A stretch of DNA of 5,221 nucleotides, taken from NCBI GenBank assembly GCA_009920815.1, contig RFZH01000168.1:1-5221 (forward strand), given 5' to 3'. Under the pieces are notes generated by a model. That model made no database searches, had not been told where the DNA came from, and saw only the letters and a list, made by a program, of their open reading frames with translations. The number at the start of each line of letters is the position of its first letter. The first letter of the stretch is position 1. Source of the stretch: Paracoccaceae bacterium. GTDB lineage: Bacteria > Pseudomonadota > Alphaproteobacteria > Rhodobacterales > Rhodobacteraceae. Of this stretch, positions 4,609 through 5,221 are shown in pieces. The translations under genes and the position numbers were made by a program.

Positions 4609-5221
4609 TTATTCGTCGTTTTGCTTGGGCGAGAATGATGAAAACTGTAACTGTGCAACCATTCGTGCCAATTCTTGATCCTGTTGGAAATTCGCAGGGG
4701 CGTATTCTTGGGTCAAGCTTGCAACCGACAGTTCGATGTTTTTTGCAACCGACGCGCCTGTGCCCGCCGGGCCGAACAATTCGCCATTGACGGCGAAATA
4801 CACAGAACCTGACATACCAGCGCGCAACACATGTGCCGTTTCAGTTTGGGGCAGAATATATTCTTCGCCTGCACGCATTATTTTTTCAAAAACAACTGTC
4901 CCAGAGGCAGATTTAACCTGCACCCAAGCGTCACGTGTCGTGACCAACGCCACAGCAGGGCGTGCATCTTCGACAACTTTGGGTGTGGTTACGCCATTCT
5001 CGGCGGTAAGGATATCTGACAATATTTTATCAATATCCGATTGTGACGCACTTTCAAATCCGGCCGCCGGTGCAACTTGGTTAAAGCTGCCAAAACGGTT
5101 TGGATCTAATGTCGAAATAGGGGCGTCACGCGCGATCAAGATCGGAACATCTAATGCAGCGGGGCGATACATGCGATCTAATTTGTCGCGCCGCTGAGAT
5201 TGGTCAATCCCAGTTACCTCA
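4609..5221 (-). CDS. RodZ-like protein with DUF4115 domain, C-terminal part, 5' end beyond window
   Basis: The frame is open from the right edge to TAA at 4609-4611, giving 203 residues of a longer protein. An internal ATG at 5172 exists but has no clear ribosome binding site, and coding continues upstream of it (GIDQSQRRDKLDR), so it is not taken as the start. The fragment begins with a linker, YRPAALDVPILIARDAPIS, then a Ser/Ala-rich stretch. From about 4959 to 4720 comes a region of DUF4115 type: WVQVKSASGTVVFEKIMRAG, EYILP, LRAGMSGSVYFAVNG and FGPAGTGASVAKNIELS. In RodZ-family proteins this domain is periplasmic, after an N-terminal helix-turn-helix domain and one membrane helix; RodZ links MreB to the elongation machinery. 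The N-terminal domains are outside the window, so RodZ function is an inference from the C-terminal domain. Position directly upstream of ispG is, as I recall, common in Rhodobacterales. No terminator separates the two genes. Confidence 0.85.
   Translation of the reverse strand, partial: EVTGIDQSQRRDKLDRMYRPAALDVPILIARDAPISTLDPNRFGSFNQVAPAAGFESASQSDIDKILSDILTAENGVTTPKVVEDARPAVALVTTRDAWVQVKSASGTVVFEKIMRAGEEYILPQTETAHVLRAGMSGSVYFAVNGELFGPAGTGASVAKNIELSVASLTQEYAPANFQQDQELARMVAQLQFSSFSPKQNDE

Noticed and set aside
4736..5197. 153-residue plus-strand frame opposite the RodZ-like gene
   Set aside because: Antisense to a DUF4115-type coding region with clear motifs; no independent support.
1..5221. 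A novel multi-gene system, CRISPR array, toxin-antitoxin pair or prophage remnant
   Set aside because: All larger genes are recognised housekeeping genes and the two small genes are isolated and not paired; no repeats beyond the tRNA duplicate.

Overview
The window looks like ordinary chromosome of an alphaproteobacterium, most likely a marine Rhodobacterales (Roseobacter-group) species of fairly low GC content. The grounds are the Lon, IspG and DgkA protein sequences, a RodZ/DUF4115-type gene directly upstream of ispG, an alphaproteobacterial RpoH-type promoter (CTTG-N17-CYTATnTnnG) in front of lon, and TTGACG-type -35 boxes on the tRNA promoters. The taxonomic call is an inference from remembered family features, not from a database search.

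Layout from left to right. Positions 1-1753 (minus strand) hold the first 584 codons of the ATP-dependent protease Lon; its proteolytic domain lies beyond the left edge. Positions 1754-2100 are a divergent intergenic region with a near-perfect heat-shock promoter and a leader hairpin for lon. Positions 2101-2328 (plus) encode a 75-residue protein I do not recognise. Positions 2349-2704 carry two identical tRNA-Asp(GUC) genes in tandem. Each has its own promoter at identical spacing, and a strong hairpin terminator that reads in both directions lies between them. Position 2711-3079 (minus) is dgkA, convergent with the second tRNA and only 6 bp from it. Position 3156-3374 (plus) is a 72-residue protein with two membrane segments, divergent from dgkA. 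Positions 3417-4535 (minus) are complete ispG with its own likely promoter. Positions 4609-5221 (minus) are the C-terminal part of a RodZ-like/DUF4115 protein that continues past the right edge.

The genes are housekeeping functions: protein quality control (lon), translation (tRNA-Asp), lipid recycling (dgkA), isoprenoid precursor synthesis by the MEP pathway (ispG) and cell-shape or envelope functions (RodZ-like). No mobile element, CRISPR array, phage gene or defence system is visible. The points most worth a second look are the regulatory architecture of lon, the paired tRNA-Asp transcription units, the inverted repeat at the predicted ispG transcription start, and the two small proteins. 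I do not see a new multi-gene system here.
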